A stretch of DNA of 7,868 nucleotides, from NCBI GenBank assembly GCA_022013235.1, contig JAKLQR010000233.1, forward strand, positions 1-7,868, written 5' to 3'. Both the position numbers and the translations under genes were made by a program. Every line of letters starts with the position of its first letter. Position 1 is the stretch's first letter. The DNA is from Thermodesulfovibrionales bacterium. Its GTDB lineage: Bacteria; Nitrospirota; Thermodesulfovibrionia; Thermodesulfovibrionales; SM23-35. Positions 5,971 to 7,868 of the stretch are shown here, in pieces. Under the pieces are notes generated by a model that did not search any database, had not been told where the DNA came from, and worked only from the letters and a program-made list of their open reading frames with translations.

Positions 5971-6000
5971 AGTATAAAAATATCCCCTTTCCCCTGTCAA
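5971..6000 (-). promoter_or_regulatory. Near-consensus sigma70 promoter of the DUF3842-CooT operon
   Basis: On the minus strand TTGACA (6000-5995, perfect -35) is separated by 18 bases from TATACT (5976-5971, 5 of 6). With the usual spacing the transcript would begin at about 5964, the first base of the GTG start of the DUF3842 gene. An upstream A/T-rich stretch follows on the far side of the -35. Confidence 0.7.
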
Positions 6001-6067
6001 ACAATAGATTTTTTTATGCCGCACATTGTTCAGATGAATTTTTCTATAGACTTTTCCGAATAATTAT

Positions 6068-6085
6068 TATAATTATACTAAGGAG
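6068..6085 (+). promoter_or_regulatory. -10 element and ribosome binding site of the CBS-PAS-GGDEF gene
   Basis: TATAAT at 6068-6073 is a perfect -10 box in a very A/T-rich stretch. The -35 is poor (TAGACT at 6047-6052 with a short 15-base spacer). AAGGAG at 6080-6085 lies nine bases before ATG 6095 and fixes that start. A second -10-like TATACT sits at 6074-6079. The leader would be only about 15 bases. Confidence 0.55.
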
Positions 6086-6094
6086 TTACGCGGC

Positions 6095-7795
6095 ATGGAA
6101 ATCGGGAAAATTAATTCAATTATGTCTACCGATGTGATCACGCTTGGGCCTGAAGAGTCTCTTATTTCAGCCGTCAAAATTATGAGCGAGCACGATTTAA
6201 GCTGCGTTGTTGTGGTCGAAAACAATACGCCGACAGGGATTCTCACCGAGAGGGACATTATTTATCTGATGGACACCCGGTTGGATTTTAATGCAGTAAG
6301 TCTGCAGCTCGTCATGCAGAGCCCGGTTATTGCTCTTTCAGAAGAAGCGGAAATTCTGGAAGCGGCGAATCTCATGGTAATTAACGGCCTGAGACGTCTT
6401 GTAGTCGTAAATGATGCGCACCATGTAATCGGCATCGTTACCCAGACCGACATAATCAAGAACCTGAGCATCGACTCCTTCGTCAGTTTCAAGAAAGTTG
6501 AGCAGATTATGAATCAGCGGGTCGTCTCTGTCATGCAAAAGGACCCTCTCTCAAAGGTCATTTCAATCATGTCGAACAAACGCATCAGCTGTGTCCCTGT
6601 TCTCGACGATAAGAAACCTGTCGGGATCGTTACCGAACGGAATATTACCAGGGCTATAGCCGGTAATATCGCTTCAAAATCTGTGCAGGAAATTATGAAA
6701 TATCCGGCTCCTGTCACCGGAAAAAACATCGGTCTCTATGATGCGACGCGGCTGATGGACGAACAGGGAATAAGCAGCCTCGTTGTGGTTGACGGCACAG
6801 GAAATGCCGTGGGTATTCTCACCAAAAGCGACGTAATAAAAAATCTCAGGGCAGACTATATAGAAATCCTTAAAAATATGCTTAAAGACAAATCCCGTGC
6901 ACTGATCGAATCGGAACTGAAATACAGAACCCTTGTCGAACAGTCGCTGGAAGGCATCCTTATCCTCCAGGATGGTCTGATTCAATTTGTGAACCCAACC
7001 CTCCTGAAAATCCTGAACTATACAGAGGGAGAGATCATCGGGAAGGATATAATGCGTTTCCTCTGCCCGAACGAACGCGGTCTCCTTTCCGAAAACCTTA
7101 CCATACTGGAGAATGGACAAAAAGTAGACACTCCCCTTGAAATCAGGATGCTCCACAAAAATGAGGAATGTCTGTTTATGGAGGTCCTCCTTACCCAGAT
7201 ACATTATGAAGGCAAGCTGGCGGTTCTCATTACTCTGAGGGACATCACCGAGCGGAAAAAAACCGAAGCGGAATTGAAAAGACTCGTCATTACCGATGAC
7301 CTGACCGGTATTTACAACCAGCGGTATTTTTATACCCATCTCAATAAGGAAGTTGAACGCGCAAAAAGGCATGAGAGGTCGCTCTCCCTTCTCCTCATCG
7401 ATATTGACAAATTCAAGGATTTCAATGACAAGTATGGTCATTGGGAAGGTGATTATGTATTGAAGAGGCTCGGGGATATATTCCTGAAGAATGTCAGGGA
7501 TATAGATATGCCGTTCAGATACGGTGGAGAAGAGTTTACCGTCATACTGCCTGAAACGAGCTTTGAAGAAGCGATTTTTGTTGCAGAAAGAATCAGAAAG
7601 GCTGTTGCACAGGCCGTTTTTTACCCCTTTACACTCGAGGGTCAGCCCGAAGTCGTAAGCAAGACCGTCAGCATCGGAGTCGCAGAATTTCACATGGATG
7701 ATACCATGAAGAGTTTTTTGAAGAGGGCCGATAATGCCATGTATCAGGCAAAGAAGAGAGGTCGGAATATGGTTGTCCACCTGATAATCATATAG
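6095..7795 (+). CDS. Diguanylate cyclase with four CBS domains, PAS and GGDEF
   Basis: This 566-residue cytoplasmic protein should make cyclic di-GMP from two GTP. It has four CBS repeats (about 5-60, 70-125, 135-190, 196-252), which in other proteins bind adenine nucleotides as paired Bateman modules. The ribose-contact motif GhhTxxD is intact in repeats 1, 2 and 4 (Asp54, Asp119, Asp246) but ends in Asn183 in repeat 3. A helical linker (about 253-275) leads to a PAS domain (about 276-386, closing with LRDITERKK). The GGDEF domain (about 395-560) starts DDLTGIYNQRYF and has LLIDIDKF with metal-binding Asp436. The active-site GGEEF is at 477-481, and an RDID inhibitory site (468-471) lies five residues before it. 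Both catalysis and product inhibition therefore look intact. There are no membrane segments. It is divergent from the DUF3842-CooT operon. A 386-residue antisense frame beneath it is a shadow. Confidence 0.95.
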   Translation: MEIGKINSIMSTDVITLGPEESLISAVKIMSEHDLSCVVVVENNTPTGILTERDIIYLMDTRLDFNAVSLQLVMQSPVIALSEEAEILEAANLMVINGLRRLVVVNDAHHVIGIVTQTDIIKNLSIDSFVSFKKVEQIMNQRVVSVMQKDPLSKVISIMSNKRISCVPVLDDKKPVGIVTERNITRAIAGNIASKSVQEIMKYPAPVTGKNIGLYDATRLMDEQGISSLVVVDGTGNAVGILTKSDVIKNLRADYIEILKNMLKDKSRALIESELKYRTLVEQSLEGILILQDGLIQFVNPTLLKILNYTEGEIIGKDIMRFLCPNERGLLSENLTILENGQKVDTPLEIRMLHKNEECLFMEVLLTQIHYEGKLAVLITLRDITERKKTEAELKRLVITDDLTGIYNQRYFYTHLNKEVERAKRHERSLSLLLIDIDKFKDFNDKYGHWEGDYVLKRLGDIFLKNVRDIDMPFRYGGEEFTVILPETSFEEAIFVAERIRKAVAQAVFYPFTLEGQPEVVSKTVSIGVAEFHMDDTMKSFLKRADNAMYQAKKRGRNMVVHLIII

Positions 7796-7797
7796 AG

Positions 7798-7868
7798 GGC
7801 ACCTCCTGAGCATATCGTCTTGCGGTATGCTCAAGGAAAGAAACCAATCTTAACCTTTAGGAGGTGCC
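7798..7868 (+). other. Potential three-way-junction RNA or palindromic element with a sequestered Shine-Dalgarno
   Basis: Starting two bases after the stop of the cyclase gene, GGCACCTCCT (7798-7807) pairs perfectly with AGGAGGTGCC (7859-7868). Inside lie two hairpins. One is TGAGCATATCG/CGGTATGCTCA (7807-7817 with 7823-7833, one G-T pair, loop TCTTG). The other is an interrupted AAGG-A-AAGA with TCTT-AA-CCTT (7833-7841 with 7848-7857, loop AACCAA). Together they form a compact junction. The 3' arm holds AGGAGGTG, an ideal ribosome binding site, and the 5' arm holds its complement. No T tract follows within the window, so a terminator is not shown. The sequence matches no riboswitch class I know. 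It may equally be a mobile palindrome cut by the window edge. Confidence 0.5.

Noticed and set aside
5309..5971. Plus-strand open frame of 220 codons opposite the DUF3842 and CooT genes
   Set aside because: The minus strand encodes two recognisable families with a promoter and ribosome binding site. The plus-strand translation has no family features.
5965..6024. N-terminal extension of the DUF3842 protein from GTG 6024
   Set aside because: There is no ribosome binding site, the residues do not fit the family start, and a near-consensus promoter occupies the same bases.
7807..7833. Intrinsic terminator for the cyclase gene
   Set aside because: The hairpin is good, but it is followed by A/G-rich sequence without a T tract on the plus strand, and there is none on the minus strand either.
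6674..7834. Long minus-strand open frame (386 codons) antisense to the CBS-PAS-GGDEF gene
   Set aside because: Its translation shows no recognisable domain, while the plus strand encodes well-defined CBS, PAS and GGDEF motifs over the same bases. It is a codon-bias shadow.
7798..7868. Hammerhead ribozyme at the window end (three-way junction with CTGA near 7806 and GAAA near 7836)
   Set aside because: The conserved CUGANGA core is not complete (the sequence reads CTGAGCA), and GAAA does not directly follow the second stem. The junction geometry is not that of a hammerhead.
1..7868. CRISPR array, tRNA, rRNA, insertion sequence, toxin-antitoxin or phage genes
   Set aside because: I saw no regularly spaced repeats, no cloverleaf or rRNA sequence, and no transposase or other mobile-element protein on either strand.

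Overview
The window (7868 bases, moderate GC) holds nine supported protein-coding genes, no rRNA or tRNA, and several small non-coding structures. Gene content suggests a Gram-negative-type bacterium with a periplasm and an anaerobic or microaerophilic lifestyle: a lipoprotein MsrAB, an exported UshA-type 5'-nucleotidase, a CooT-family nickel protein, a DUF3842 protein and a CxxCxxCC (YkgJ-like) protein. Nitrospirota or a Desulfobacterota-like lineage would fit, but this is an inference from gene style; no taxonomic marker is present.

Layout: 99-1187 (+) encodes a fused methionine sulfoxide reductase MsrA-MsrB with a lipoprotein signal, ending in a terminator (1221-1239). A convergent small basic protein of unknown function follows (1227-1538, -). 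Its upstream region (1539-1731) is shared with a divergent TPR protein (1732-2493, +) and contains a perfect 10-bp inverted repeat whose arms each carry a TTGATA -35-like hexamer. On the minus strand, 4355-2805 encodes a 5'-nucleotidase followed after one base by a tiny beta-grasp-like protein (2803-2585) and a terminator-like hairpin. The gap 4356-4592 is largely a G/C-rich composite palindromic repeat (4418-4533).

Further along the minus strand lie a YkgJ-like metal-cluster protein (5243-4593) and a DUF3842-CooT operon (5964-5351). The operon is driven by a near-consensus promoter placed so that transcription would begin at or very near the GTG start codon, so the first gene may be leaderless. 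Divergent from it, 6095-7795 (+) encodes a diguanylate cyclase built as four CBS domains, PAS and GGDEF, with an intact GGEEF active site and RxxD inhibitory site. Immediately after its stop, a 71-nt segment (7798-7868) can fold into a three-way junction whose closing helix pairs CCTCCT with an ideal Shine-Dalgarno AGGAGGTG at the very edge of the window. This is a candidate cis-regulatory RNA for a gene lying just outside, or a palindromic repeat.

Functionally the genes are a mixed neighbourhood rather than one pathway: envelope protein repair, periplasmic nucleotide salvage, nickel or metal-cluster handling, and nucleotide-responsive c-di-GMP signalling. The items most worth a second look are the terminal folded element, the possible leaderless DUF3842-CooT promoter, the symmetric inverted repeat between divergent genes, and the nucleotidase plus small-protein pair.
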